This document shows, one piece after another, positions 8,449-15,629 of a stretch of DNA of 43,327 bases; position 1 is the first letter of the stretch, and each line of letters opens with the position of its first letter. The DNA is from Chryseosolibacter sp039917935 (lineage in GTDB: Bacteria; Bacteroidota; Bacteroidia; Cytophagales; Cyclobacteriaceae). A program made the translations under genes and the position numbers. Under the pieces are notes generated by a model that worked only from the letters and a program-made list of their open reading frames with translations, ran no database searches and was not told where the DNA came from. The stretch is taken from the NCBI GenBank assembly GCA_039917935.1, contig JBDSIM010000292.1, positions 1 through 43,327 of the forward strand, given 5' to 3'.

Positions 8449-9855
8449 TTAGTTTTCCGTTACTACAGGATTGCCTGCGCTGGTCCATTCATTGATCCCG
8501 CCAATGTAATTTTTCACGTTTTTGAATCCATGCTTTGACAGAAGGGAGTACCCGATGCTAGCGCGATCTCCTGCCTGGCAGTGGATGACTACTTGCTGAT
8601 CCTTTTTTATTTTGTGGATGTTCTTTTCCAGCGTTCCGATAAAAAGGTTATCGGTTCCTTTAATGTGACCGGATTTATATTCCGTGGCGCCACGTAGATC
8701 GAGAATCTGCGTGTGGTTGGCTTTTAGAATTTCAATGAGATCGTCAGTCGTCAGGATCACGGGTATTTCAAGTTTGCCACCGTTATCCACCCACCCTTTT
8801 ATGCTATCAAGGTACCCATAGATGTTGTCCAATCCGACGCGCATTAGCTTGCGCGTTAGGTCATCAAGCTTCGATTTTTCCGCGATAAGAATGAACGGCT
8901 CGTCATAAGAAACAAACCAACCCATCCACGTGGCGAAAGCGTTGTTCCCCTGAATGTTGATGGTCCCGGGAATGAATCCGTTGGCGAAGTCACCTTTCAG
9001 CCTTGTGTCGATTACTTTTATACCTTTATCTAGCGCCGCCTTCACATCCTCTATCTTCAGTTTTTTTACCTTGGGAACTTCAGTGAGCAACGGGCGATCG
9101 ATCTTGTTCAGCTTCTTCATCATTGCAAAATATTTCGGCGGTTCAGGCTGGTCGGTCAGCAGATACTGCGTGAAACCTTTTTCGTCCCCTTCATATTGCA
9201 AGGCCCAGTTCCGGATCTTTTCATAACCAACGGTAGAACTTGGCACTGCTCCAAGCGCCTTTCCACATGCAGAGCCGGCGCCGTGTCCCGGCCACACCTG
9301 AACATGGTCTGGCAACGCCGTGAATTTCCAGATAGACTTATACATCTGTCTTGCGCCGGCATCCATCGTTCCTTTAAGACCCGCTGCCTTTTCCAGTAAG
9401 TCCGGACGACCGATATCTCCAACGAATACAAAGTCTCCGGTAAACAACGTTACCGGTTCATCGCTTGCAGGCGTGTCGGTTAAAAGGAAACTGATACTTT
9501 CCGGCGTATGTCCAGGCGTATGCATGACATCAAACTTGAGGTTCCCTACACTGATAACATCGCCATCTCTGAGGCCGACATGCGGAAATTCGTACTGCCA
9601 TTCGGGACCACCTTCATCCGATAAATAAAGCTGTGCATCTGTAAGGGCTGCGAGTTCCCTTGCGCCCGACAAGAAATCCGCATGGATGTGCGTCTCCGCT
9701 ACGTGCGTGATCTTCATGTTATTCTGTTGCGCAATTTCAAGATAAGTGTCGACATCCCGCTTCGGGTCAATCACCATCGCCACACCGGCTTTCTGACAAC
9801 CGATAAAATAGCTGGCCTGTGCCAGGCTTTTATCATAAACGTGTTGAAAATACAT
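8449..9855 (-). CDS. Persulfide dioxygenase-rhodanese fusion (CstB-like)
   Basis: The 468-residue product has an N-terminal metallo-beta-lactamase domain of the ETHE1/persulfide dioxygenase type. It shows THIHADF (His56, His58, Asp60), TPGH (His116), TGD (Asp141) and WPGHGAGSACGK (His191). Two rhodanese folds follow. The central one (about 263-362) has no Cys in its active loop (ILIAEKS), so it is inactive. The C-terminal one (about 365-465) keeps the loop HCQAGDR with Cys426. This PDO, pseudo-rhodanese, rhodanese order matches S. aureus CstB, which oxidises low-molecular-weight persulfides to thiosulfate. It is cytoplasmic. Its own Crp-type operator and promoter lie at 9883-9926, giving a leader of about 24 nt. 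It lies downstream of trxA on the same strand. Confidence 0.93.
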   Translation of the reverse strand: MYFQHVYDKSLAQASYFIGCQKAGVAMVIDPKRDVDTYLEIAQQNNMKITHVAETHIHADFLSGARELAALTDAQLYLSDEGGPEWQYEFPHVGLRDGDVISVGNLKFDVMHTPGHTPESISFLLTDTPASDEPVTLFTGDFVFVGDIGRPDLLEKAAGLKGTMDAGARQMYKSIWKFTALPDHVQVWPGHGAGSACGKALGAVPSSTVGYEKIRNWALQYEGDEKGFTQYLLTDQPEPPKYFAMMKKLNKIDRPLLTEVPKVKKLKIEDVKAALDKGIKVIDTRLKGDFANGFIPGTINIQGNNAFATWMGWFVSYDEPFILIAEKSKLDDLTRKLMRVGLDNIYGYLDSIKGWVDNGGKLEIPVILTTDDLIEILKANHTQILDLRGATEYKSGHIKGTDNLFIGTLEKNIHKIKKDQQVVIHCQAGDRASIGYSLLSKHGFKNVKNYIGGINEWTSAGNPVVTEN

Positions 9856-9882
9856 AGTCTCTTGAAGTTAAATTTTGTAATG

Positions 9883-9926
9883 CAAAGTTCGCTATTCGTA
9901 TCTCCAGGGTCAGTAACCCTGGTCAC
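9883..9926 (-). promoter_or_regulatory. Sulfur-regulon operator 1 plus promoter, for the CstB-like gene
   Basis: Operator GTAACCCTGGTCAC at 9913-9926. On the minus strand the -7 element GAACTTTG ends at 9883, 36.5 nt from the operator centre. The ATG is at 9855. Confidence 0.75.
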
Positions 9927-9931
9927 ACAAA

Positions 9932-10255
9932 TCAAATTTTTACAGTTATTTCTGAAAATTGTTTGATGATCGACTCAAGTTGTGCCGCGTTTACCACACC
10001 GGATTGTCTCCACAGAATCTTTCCGTTCTGAAAAAGTATCAATGTGGGTACACCGCGGATCTGATACGCCTGGGAGACCGACGGGTTTTTGTCGACGTCG
10101 ATCTTCAGGATGATGGCTTCGTTGCCTACACGTCTTGAAAGTTCCTGCAGGATAGGTTTCATCATCTTGCAGGGACCGCACCATTCGGCAGAAAAATCCA
10201 CCAGCACGGGTGTGTTGCCTTTGATGATTTCGCTAAATGTTTTCTTGCCTTCCAT
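9932..10255 (-). CDS. trxA: Thioredoxin
   Basis: The 107-residue thioredoxin has active site WCGPC (Cys26, Cys29) and the cis-proline RGVPT. It reduces disulfides and, in this context, probably persulfides on rhodaneses or the dioxygenase. Its start overlaps the preceding DUF2892-like gene by 23 nt, so the two are translationally coupled and share operator 2. The next gene downstream, the CstB-like fusion, has an operator of its own just past the trxA stop. A second thioredoxin of the same subtype (DFSAEWCGPCKMM) is at 24012, so the island carries two. Confidence 0.95.
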   Translation of the reverse strand: MEGKKTFSEIIKGNTPVLVDFSAEWCGPCKMMKPILQELSRRVGNEAIILKIDVDKNPSVSQAYQIRGVPTLILFQNGKILWRQSGVVNAAQLESIIKQFSEITVKI

Positions 10256-10553
10256 GTTTGCTCTGTTTTATTTCCTCGTATTCCACTTCCTCATTTTCTC
10301 TTGTTGTCGTCTTATTACCCGTTTCAGGAGTGGCACATCCACTTGCTCCACAGCATCCCGTGTTGGTGATCGCCTGGAACAGGAATACACCGGCAACTAA
10401 TCCGGTGAAGATGTCTGGTCTTTGGACCATTTGCCACGAGAGGAAAAGTCCAATCGCCAGTCTAAGCCACCGCATGAAGTGCCAGTTGCTCAGCAGACCA
10501 GCAAGAAAATTTTGATACTTTGATTTTTGGGTTGTTACTGTTTGGTCAGACAT
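10233..10553 (-). CDS. Small DUF2892/YgaP-like membrane protein with a cysteine motif
   Basis: This protein of about 106 residues has a paired hydrophobic region (MRWLRLAIGLFLSW and FTGLVAGVFLFQAITN), then a cysteine motif NTGCCGASGC and a charged hydrophilic tail. It resembles the small inner-membrane proteins found beside rhodaneses. In E. coli, YgaP fuses such a helix pair to a rhodanese. The longest frame would start at 10571, but the predicted transcription start is near 10569, so the start must be ATG 10559 or 10553. The tail overlaps trxA by 23 nt. A role in moving sulfane sulfur or anchoring thioredoxin is a guess. Confidence 0.75.
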   Translation of the reverse strand: MSDQTVTTQKSKYQNFLAGLLSNWHFMRWLRLAIGLFLSWQMVQRPDIFTGLVAGVFLFQAITNTGCCGASGCATPETGNKTTTRENEEVEYEEIKQSKHGRQENI

Positions 10554-10572
10554 CTGCATCTTGATTTTCACA

Positions 10573-10615
10573 CAAGATCGAAAGAAGTGCGCGGCTGTTC
10601 AGTGACCCTGGTCAC
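10573..10615 (-). promoter_or_regulatory. Sulfur-regulon operator 2 plus promoter, for the DUF2892-like gene and trxA
   Basis: Perfect palindrome GTGACC-CT-GGTCAC at 10602-10615. The minus-strand -7 region CGATCTTG ends at 10573, 35.5 nt from the centre, one base closer than most of the others. Confidence 0.72.
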
Positions 10616-11071
10616 AGAGAAGAATTTTACGGGTAGTGATCCAAAGTTTTGTTGCCAATATGCGAACGACGTCCGCTTTGCCCTGGTGAAATGGTCCTTC
10701 GTTGAGGCGGAGCTGCTCCTGCCGCGAAACCCTAAGGAGGAGTCCTTTAAAATCATCTTCAAGCTCGCTCAGATTGTAAAGGAGTTCTTCGTTTCGGGGG
10801 CCTCCGGAACTATTTCGGATCTGCTCGACGGAAAAAGCTCCCAGAATGAGATGGCCGCCGGGCTTGAGTGCTTTGACGATCTGACCGTGGAAGGGTTTTC
10901 TCTCCTCCGGTTTGAGGTGCACGTAAATGAGTGCAGGGAGCAGTAATTTTCCTGTGGGAATCTTTCGGACGCATTCCTTAAAAATTCGTTGGGTTCGTCC
11001 CCATAGACGGGGATATAGCTGCTGTACGGCTCGTTCCAGAAATCGGCGGGTGTTTTTCCTTGCTGTTCCAT
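10599..11071 (-). pseudogene. Broken TehB-like SAM-dependent methyltransferase
   Basis: From ATG 11071 the frame begins like a TehB/thiol-methyltransferase relative (FWNEPYSSYIPVYGDEPNEFL). It then shifts by one base at a T-run (five T where six restore frame) into KECVRKIPTGKLLLPA. The text jumps straight to LIYVHLKPEERKPF and then LKPGGHLILGAF, typical of the C-terminal half. The SAM-binding block that normally lies between (about 60 residues, G.GEGRNA...) is missing, so this is an internal deletion plus a frameshift and the product cannot be active. Its ATG overlaps the LysE-family stop by one base, so it was once part of the minus-strand operon. Its stop lies next to operator 2. Confidence 0.8.
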
Positions 11072-11682
11072 CAGAAAAAGAAATATTTTGTCAGGCCCAT
11101 TAATCCTAGTAAAAGGAGAATCCCACCGGGAAGCATCCTTAACATCCTGCTGTGTTGAAAAGTTGCGGACACTTTTCTTGCCATCAGTGCCAGGATGGTG
11201 AGGAGGATCATCACGCCTACGGACGTGCCGAATACATAGCTGTGAAGTCTCCATCCCGTAGACAGGTCAATCCACCCTTCCATTTTCAGATAGGCCGTGA
11301 TCGCGATCCAGAAAGGTATAGCCTGGGGGTTGAGTATGCTCAGGATGAGTCCGCGCCGGAAGCCGCTTTCCTGGAACCTGACAGAAAATTCAGACGGCTT
11401 GCGCGCAGACCACAGGTTGAAAGCTCCGATTGTCGTCATCACCGTTGCGCCCGTGAGCTGGAAGTTGGCCAGCACAATGGGTGATGATGTGATCCAGTCT
11501 TCAAAGACGACCGCGATCCAGGCATACGGGTATTCCACGATGGCGACAGCTATGGCAAACCGGAGCGCAATTTTTATCTTGTTCTCCAGCCCTAGCTGTA
11601 ACACCAGAATGTTTAACGTTCCGGGAGGGATTGATCCGACAAAGCTAAAGGCCAAGCCGATGAGAAAAACCTGGAGTATCAC
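11071..11682 (-). CDS. LysE-family transporter
   Basis: The 203-residue product has about six hydrophobic segments and the LysE/RhtB-type N-terminus VGSIPPGTLNILVLQLGL, with NPQAIPFWIAITAYL in the middle. The family exports amino acids and related small molecules at the inner membrane. In this island the cargo could be cysteine or another sulfur compound, but nothing in the sequence shows that. The start is GTG at 11682, 42 bp after the SoxB-like stop, so it is probably part of the rhodanese-soxB transcript. Confidence 0.85.
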   Translation of the reverse strand: MILQVFLIGLAFSFVGSIPPGTLNILVLQLGLENKIKIALRFAIAVAIVEYPYAWIAVVFEDWITSSPIVLANFQLTGATVMTTIGAFNLWSARKPSEFSVRFQESGFRRGLILSILNPQAIPFWIAITAYLKMEGWIDLSTGWRLHSYVFGTSVGVMILLTILALMARKVSATFQHSRMLRMLPGGILLLLGLMGLTKYFFF

Positions 11683-11724
11683 TTCAGCAAAACGAGGTTA
11701 AATGCTTTATAATTTTTATTGGAT

Positions 11725-13533
11725 TTACATGAATTCATATCCTACCCCCTGTAACTGGGTCAACAGATTGGGTACCGAATCACTCGCAATCGCGCGGCCG
11801 TCAAGCTTCGGCGCAATAGGGGAGTGCTTCGCCAGATATTCTTCAATCACTTTATGCAACGTGGTGTCTAACAGTTTCGGAGCCGCCACGTCCTGCACCC
11901 TGCAAATGGTTGTGTCAGGATCTCCATCGCGTTCGCAAGCGACGAAGGTATAGGTCTTATTCATATTGACTGGTTTTCCTTTAACCTTTATCGAGTTGAT
12001 TCTTTTTCCTTTAGTATTTTCGATGGCGAAATTCACGTGCATGCCAGCAAACCGCACAACCCAGCCACCGAAGCGTTTGGCGGGATCTTTGGCGAACGCG
12101 TTTTCCAATTCACCCTCCATCCAGTCCCAAAGTTGTCTGCCCGTGATGGTACCCTGTTTTGCTTCGCTGTCGTCCGGGATCATACTCCATAAATGATCGA
12201 CGGTTATTTCGGCAACACCTGTATTGGGGTCAGGCACGATTGGTGGACAGAAACGAAATCCGTTGCTCAATGCGATATCGGGATTGAACTTCCACATGAT
12301 GGCATCGGTAATGAAGTTATCCATTGGTGTTTCAATCACGTAGTATCGCACCAGCGGAACTTTCGTCGTTCCGATGACGCGGTCTACTTCTTTTGCATAA
12401 GGCTCTCTGGCTTTTTTAACCAGGGCCTTCATTTCCTCATCCTCCTTATACTTGTCAGGATCAACGTCGAGGAGATGATAAGCTTGTTCCTTAACCACAC
12501 CATTCTCTACTACCACGTCGAGCTTGGCGACGAAAGAGCCAAACGCACCAGGCTCGGTAACGCGTGCATATTTGCGCTGCAAGGGTTCGCGGACACGCTC
12601 ATGTGTATCAGCGCCAAGGATATAATCCACGCCCTTGACCACTGGCATGTCCGCCAGGCCGACCTGTTGTGCAAGACCCATGTGGGTCATCAGCATGACG
12701 ATGTCGCATTTTTCATATTTCCGTAGGATCTCGATATATTTTTCAACATTCTTTTCAGGATGCGTGAATTCTATGCCCTCGCTGTACGCGGGCGATTGAC
12801 GTTTCGGTGTGAGGGGATCGTTGTAACCAATAAATCCAACTTTCATCCCTGCGATATTTGTAACGAAATAAGGAGGGAAGATCAGGTCGCCGTTGTATTC
12901 ATCGGCAGTTTTGTGGAACATGTTTGCACAGACCTTCGCACAGTTGTATCCAAACATGTCTTCCATCATGATCTCCTTCCCATAAACAACTTCCCAGTTG
13001 CCGGGTAGCATGATGTCATAACCGATATTGTTCATCAGCGGAATGATCGCTTTCCCTTTGCTCAGCGCGGCTACCGCGCTTCCTTGAAAGCAATCTCCCC
13101 CGTCGATCAGGAGTGTGTTGCCGGGATTTTGCGCTCTCAGCTCATTGATCATCCCCTTCAGCGTCGCATAACCGCCTCTTTTCTTATACACGACCTGACC
13201 ATTTTCGATAAAGAACTCGTCGTGCGTGAGCAACTGTGCATGTATGTCGGCGGTATGCAGGATAGTCATGACCTGCGCCTTTCCTGTTTTCACCGCTTTA
13301 TTGCTAAACATTTCACGGCTTTTGAGCGCACCTTCCCTATCATTCAGCGCGGACGCGGCAACGGGCGTTACCAGTCCTGCACCGATACCTAACGTCAGGC
13401 CAAGCCCTCCTGCTTTTTTCAGGAAGTCGCGTCTGCTGCCTTCCGATACCTTAAGATGCAGTTCCTTTTCCTTTTGGGTTATGGATTGTGTCTGGCATGA
13501 CTGGCAGCTACACGAGGTTGTATGATTTGACAT
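11725..13533 (-). CDS. soxB: SoxB-like Tat-exported metallophosphatase-fold hydrolase
   Basis: The 602-residue product carries a twin-arginine signal (SRRDFLKKAG, Arg34-Arg35) after an unusual Cys-rich leader (SCSCQSC). The two-domain 5'-nucleotidase/SoxB fold follows, with HTADIHAQ, DGGDCFQGSAVAALSKG, PGNWEVVYGKE, MLMTHMGLAQQ and GADTHERV as dimetal ligand regions. GNWE in place of the nucleotidase GNHE, and the following VYG, fit SoxB, which hydrolyses sulfate from SoxY-bound thiosulfate in the periplasm. No SoxYZ, SoxXA or SoxCD is in the window, so the substrate is open. The start is ATG 13533; longer readings run into the upstream rhodanese gene. It is the second gene of the operon driven by operator 3. 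SoxB is the better name, but a sulfur-related nucleotidase is possible. Confidence 0.72.
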   Translation of the reverse strand: MSNHTTSCSCQSCQTQSITQKEKELHLKVSEGSRRDFLKKAGGLGLTLGIGAGLVTPVAASALNDREGALKSREMFSNKAVKTGKAQVMTILHTADIHAQLLTHDEFFIENGQVVYKKRGGYATLKGMINELRAQNPGNTLLIDGGDCFQGSAVAALSKGKAIIPLMNNIGYDIMLPGNWEVVYGKEIMMEDMFGYNCAKVCANMFHKTADEYNGDLIFPPYFVTNIAGMKVGFIGYNDPLTPKRQSPAYSEGIEFTHPEKNVEKYIEILRKYEKCDIVMLMTHMGLAQQVGLADMPVVKGVDYILGADTHERVREPLQRKYARVTEPGAFGSFVAKLDVVVENGVVKEQAYHLLDVDPDKYKEDEEMKALVKKAREPYAKEVDRVIGTTKVPLVRYYVIETPMDNFITDAIMWKFNPDIALSNGFRFCPPIVPDPNTGVAEITVDHLWSMIPDDSEAKQGTITGRQLWDWMEGELENAFAKDPAKRFGGWVVRFAGMHVNFAIENTKGKRINSIKVKGKPVNMNKTYTFVACERDGDPDTTICRVQDVAAPKLLDTTLHKVIEEYLAKHSPIAPKLDGRAIASDSVPNLLTQLQGVGYEFM

Positions 13534-13567
13534 AGTGATTTTTTTTCGGTTTATATTCGATAAGATA

Positions 13568-13966
13568 TCAGTCGTTTGCAAAAGGTTTTCCGGCACTCGC
13601 CCATTCCTGAAACCCGCCTTCAAGCTCATATATTTCGCGATATCCCAAGCGATGGAGAATCTCCACTGCCTCCTCACTGCGAATGCCCGAAGCACAATAC
13701 ACAAATAGCGGTTTCGACTTATCAAGCTGCTGCACTTTTGCTGTAAAATCGCTCTCCAGAACATCAATGAGTGTCGCACCTGCAAGATGTCCTTGACGAA
13801 ATTCCGCGGGAGTTCTTACATCGAGTACTATTTTATCCTTCGAGCTGTTCATTTTTTGCGCAAAGGTGGGAACGTCGAGTTGCTGCGCTGTTGTCTCAAC
13901 CTTTTGAGTGCAGCCAAGAAAACTGAGGTACATACCTGCTGATAAAATGAAAATAATTGTCTTCAT
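13568..13966 (-). CDS. Rhodanese-domain lipoprotein
   Basis: A 132-residue single-domain rhodanese with a lipoprotein signal (lipobox FLGC, Cys19), so it faces the periplasm. It has the rhodanese landmarks VLDVRTPAEFRQGHLAGA, the active loop YCASGIRS (Cys91) and the closing GGFQEWASAGKP. It would bind or transfer sulfane sulfur, for example from thiosulfate, next to the exported SoxB-like enzyme encoded 34 bp downstream. The start is ATG 13966; an upstream in-frame ATG (14044) lies before the predicted transcription start near 14021. It is first in the minus operon under operator 3. Confidence 0.92.
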   Translation of the reverse strand: MKTIIFILSAGMYLSFLGCTQKVETTAQQLDVPTFAQKMNSSKDKIVLDVRTPAEFRQGHLAGATLIDVLESDFTAKVQQLDKSKPLFVYCASGIRSEEAVEILHRLGYREIYELEGGFQEWASAGKPFAND

Positions 13967-14024
13967 GCTTTTTTTGGTAGTCAGTTTTTTTTCACCGGCA
14001 GTATCTGGTGTTACTTCTGAACAA

Positions 14025-14068
14025 CAAAAATCCGGTATTCTCATTTGGTAATCTGTGACTTTGGTTAC
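14025..14068 (-). promoter_or_regulatory. Sulfur-regulon operator 3 plus promoter, for rhodanese-soxB-lysE
   Basis: Operator GTGACTTTGGTTAC at 14055-14068. Minus-strand -7 GATTTTTG ends at 14025, exactly 36.5 nt from the centre. Divergent from operator 4, which lies only 62 bp away. Confidence 0.72.
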
Positions 14069-14116
14069 ACTGAACGGATGATCTTTATCAGGGCAAAAAT
14101 TCCGTCCGCTGACTTG

Positions 14117-14160
14117 GTGACTGAGATCACATACTTTTTGGAGCGTAGGCCGGATCTTTG
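14117..14160 (+). promoter_or_regulatory. Sulfur-regulon operator 4 plus promoter, for tlpA-doxX-dsrE
   Basis: Operator GTGACTGAGATCAC at 14117-14130. The -7 GATCTTTG ends at 14160, 36.5 nt from the centre. The predicted start near 14164 rules out an upstream ATG at 14045 for the tlpA gene. Confidence 0.78.
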
Positions 14161-14188
14161 TGATTCAATCTTAACAGAAAGCAGCGAA

Positions 14189-14716
14189 ATGATGAAATTG
14201 AATAAGATGAAGATTTTTAGTGCTGTATTGATTGCGAGTGTGGCAGCTTTCATTACCGTGATGGCCACAAAAAATTCACCAAAGAATCCCGATAATCGGG
14301 TATTGACAGTGAATACACCAGGTGCGCAACTTGTTGACGCATCCGATAAAGCGTTGGATTTTTCGGCATTCAAAGGAAAAGTGGTGTTTGTGAACAACTG
14401 GGCCAGTTGGTGTCCTCCCTGCATTGCGGAAATGCCATCGATCCAGGCCTTGAAGAACAGATTAAAAGGAGAGGATGTGGTCTTTGTGATGGTATCTTTT
14501 GATGAGGATCCTGAGAAATCAAAGGCGTTCGTCAAAAAGAGAAATTTTGACTTCGACATATACTTTCCTGGCGATCGTTATCCGTATCCTACATCTTCTA
14601 TCCCGGCAACATTTATTCTGGATAGGTCTGGAGCGGTGATCAGCGAGCATGTAGGTATGGCAGACTACAGCAGTGACGAACTTGCAGAACAATTAAAAGC
14701 ATTAGCCAATGAATAG
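14189..14716 (+). CDS. TlpA-family thioredoxin-like protein, membrane-anchored or secreted
   Basis: The 175-residue product has an N-terminal hydrophobic segment (FSAVLIASVAAFITVMA, about 10-26) and a TlpA/ResA domain with active site WCPPC (Cys75, Cys78), the insert that follows, and the cis-proline in SSIPATFIL. TlpA proteins act in the periplasm as disulfide reductases or haem-maturation partners; here one could reduce the SoxB-like enzyme or the rhodanese. The start is chosen at ATG 14189 (a second ATG is at 14192), 25 nt after the predicted transcript start. It overlaps the DoxX gene by 8 nt. Confidence 0.9.
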   Translation: MMKLNKMKIFSAVLIASVAAFITVMATKNSPKNPDNRVLTVNTPGAQLVDASDKALDFSAFKGKVVFVNNWASWCPPCIAEMPSIQALKNRLKGEDVVFVMVSFDEDPEKSKAFVKKRNFDFDIYFPGDRYPYPTSSIPATFILDRSGAVISEHVGMADYSSDELAEQLKALANE

Positions 14717-15125
14717 AGTCGAAGTAAATCAGCGGAGCATCAACGTCCTTCGGATCATGTTAAGCGGCATCTTTCTGATTGCCGGGGTGAATCATGTTGC
14801 TTTTCCCGGCCATGTTGCAAAGAGGCTGATGGAGTCGCCCGTATATGAAAATGTTCTTTTTTTCATGAACGCGGAGATTCTCGCGATGGCTACTGGTATC
14901 GGACTTCTGGCGGGTGGAATTTTCCTCGTGTTGAACAAGTTTACACGCATGGCAGCAATCCTGCTGTTGCTGCTTTTGATTCCCATTACCATCAGCGTCC
15001 AGTTACAGGGGTGGAGCACCGCGGGACCGTTGTTTAAGAATGTCGCCATTGCCGGCGCCCTTTTGTTTTTTATCATGAATAATTTTGAATCCACTAAAAC
15101 CACAAAATATGAATCGCAGTCTTAG
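14709..15125 (+). CDS. DoxX-family membrane protein
   Basis: The 138-residue product has four predicted membrane helices: INVLRIMLSGIFLIAGVNH, MNAEILAMATGIGLLAGG, AAILLLLLLIPITISV and NVAIAGALLFFIMN. The R..lsgifl.aG..h pattern near the start is that of DoxX/DoxD. In Acidianus, DoxD is part of thiosulfate:quinone oxidoreductase, and DoxX-like proteins are found with thiosulfate enzymes, which fits this neighbourhood. It overlaps the upstream tlpA gene by 8 nt and the downstream DsrE gene by 17 nt, so the three are tightly coupled. Confidence 0.82.
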   Translation: MNRVEVNQRSINVLRIMLSGIFLIAGVNHVAFPGHVAKRLMESPVYENVLFFMNAEILAMATGIGLLAGGIFLVLNKFTRMAAILLLLLLIPITISVQLQGWSTAGPLFKNVAIAGALLFFIMNNFESTKTTKYESQS

Positions 15126-15513
15126 TTTGTTATTAGCAATTTTTTTGTTGTCGGTTTCGTTTCTTTCACAAGCGCAGTCAAACGCAGATAAATATGTATT
15201 TGTTATCTCAAAGGTGAATTACCTGAAGGCCATTAACGATGCAGTCTCCGCTTCGAAAGAGAGCGGATTAAATGTTGAGGAGGTCAGAGTGATCTTCTGT
15301 GGTGAGTCTGTGAAGGCCTTCGAGGGTGAGAAGAACCCAATTATTGAGAAGGCCCTTAGCGAGAAACGGATACATCTCTATGCCTGCGGTCTTTCTTTGG
15401 AGCAGATGAACGTCGATCCGAAAGTCTTGCCCTCCAATATATCGGTTGTCCGCAATGGCATCCTTGAAGGAATGATCCTCGAAAAGCAGGGCTACAAGGT
15501 ATTTGATTTGTAA
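15109..15513 (+). CDS. Exported DsrE-family protein
   Basis: The 134-residue product has a Sec signal peptide (LLLAIFLLSVSFLSQAQ) and a DsrE-like domain: YVFVISKVNYLKAINDAV, then VEEVRVIFCGESV (Cys64) and LYACGLSLEQM (Cys93). Ordinary DsrE proteins carry sulfane sulfur on a cysteine in the cytoplasm; this one is exported, like others beside Sox genes. The start is ATG 15109, inside the end of doxX, and a signal peptide supports it. It is last in the operon under operator 4 and is closed by a strong terminator. A second, broken dsrE lies at 19061. Confidence 0.82.
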   Translation: MNRSLSLLLAIFLLSVSFLSQAQSNADKYVFVISKVNYLKAINDAVSASKESGLNVEEVRVIFCGESVKAFEGEKNPIIEKALSEKRIHLYACGLSLEQMNVDPKVLPSNISVVRNGILEGMILEKQGYKVFDL

Positions 15514-15544
15514 TACGGAAGTTAGGTTAAGTTCACATAAACGT

Positions 15545-15573
15545 AAAAAAGCTGTCGAAAGACAGCTTTTTTT
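15545..15573. terminator. Bidirectional terminator between dsrE and the porin
   Basis: Perfect 12-bp stem AAAAAAGCTGTC / GACAGCTTTTTT with a GAAA tetraloop. T-tracts exist on both strands, so it serves both converging operons. Confidence 0.95.
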
Positions 15574-15629
15574 ATCCCCTTTCAATTCCAACCACTGAGC
15601 TTGTGGGGTGCTTGTCGAAGGCACCCACC

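Noticed and set aside
12193..12726. 177-codon plus-strand frame
   Set aside because: Antisense to the SoxB-like gene; no family signal, and the minus strand has catalytic motifs across it.
14045..14188. Upstream extension of the TlpA-family protein
   Set aside because: It would start before the predicted transcription start and would translate both operators; the product has no domain there.
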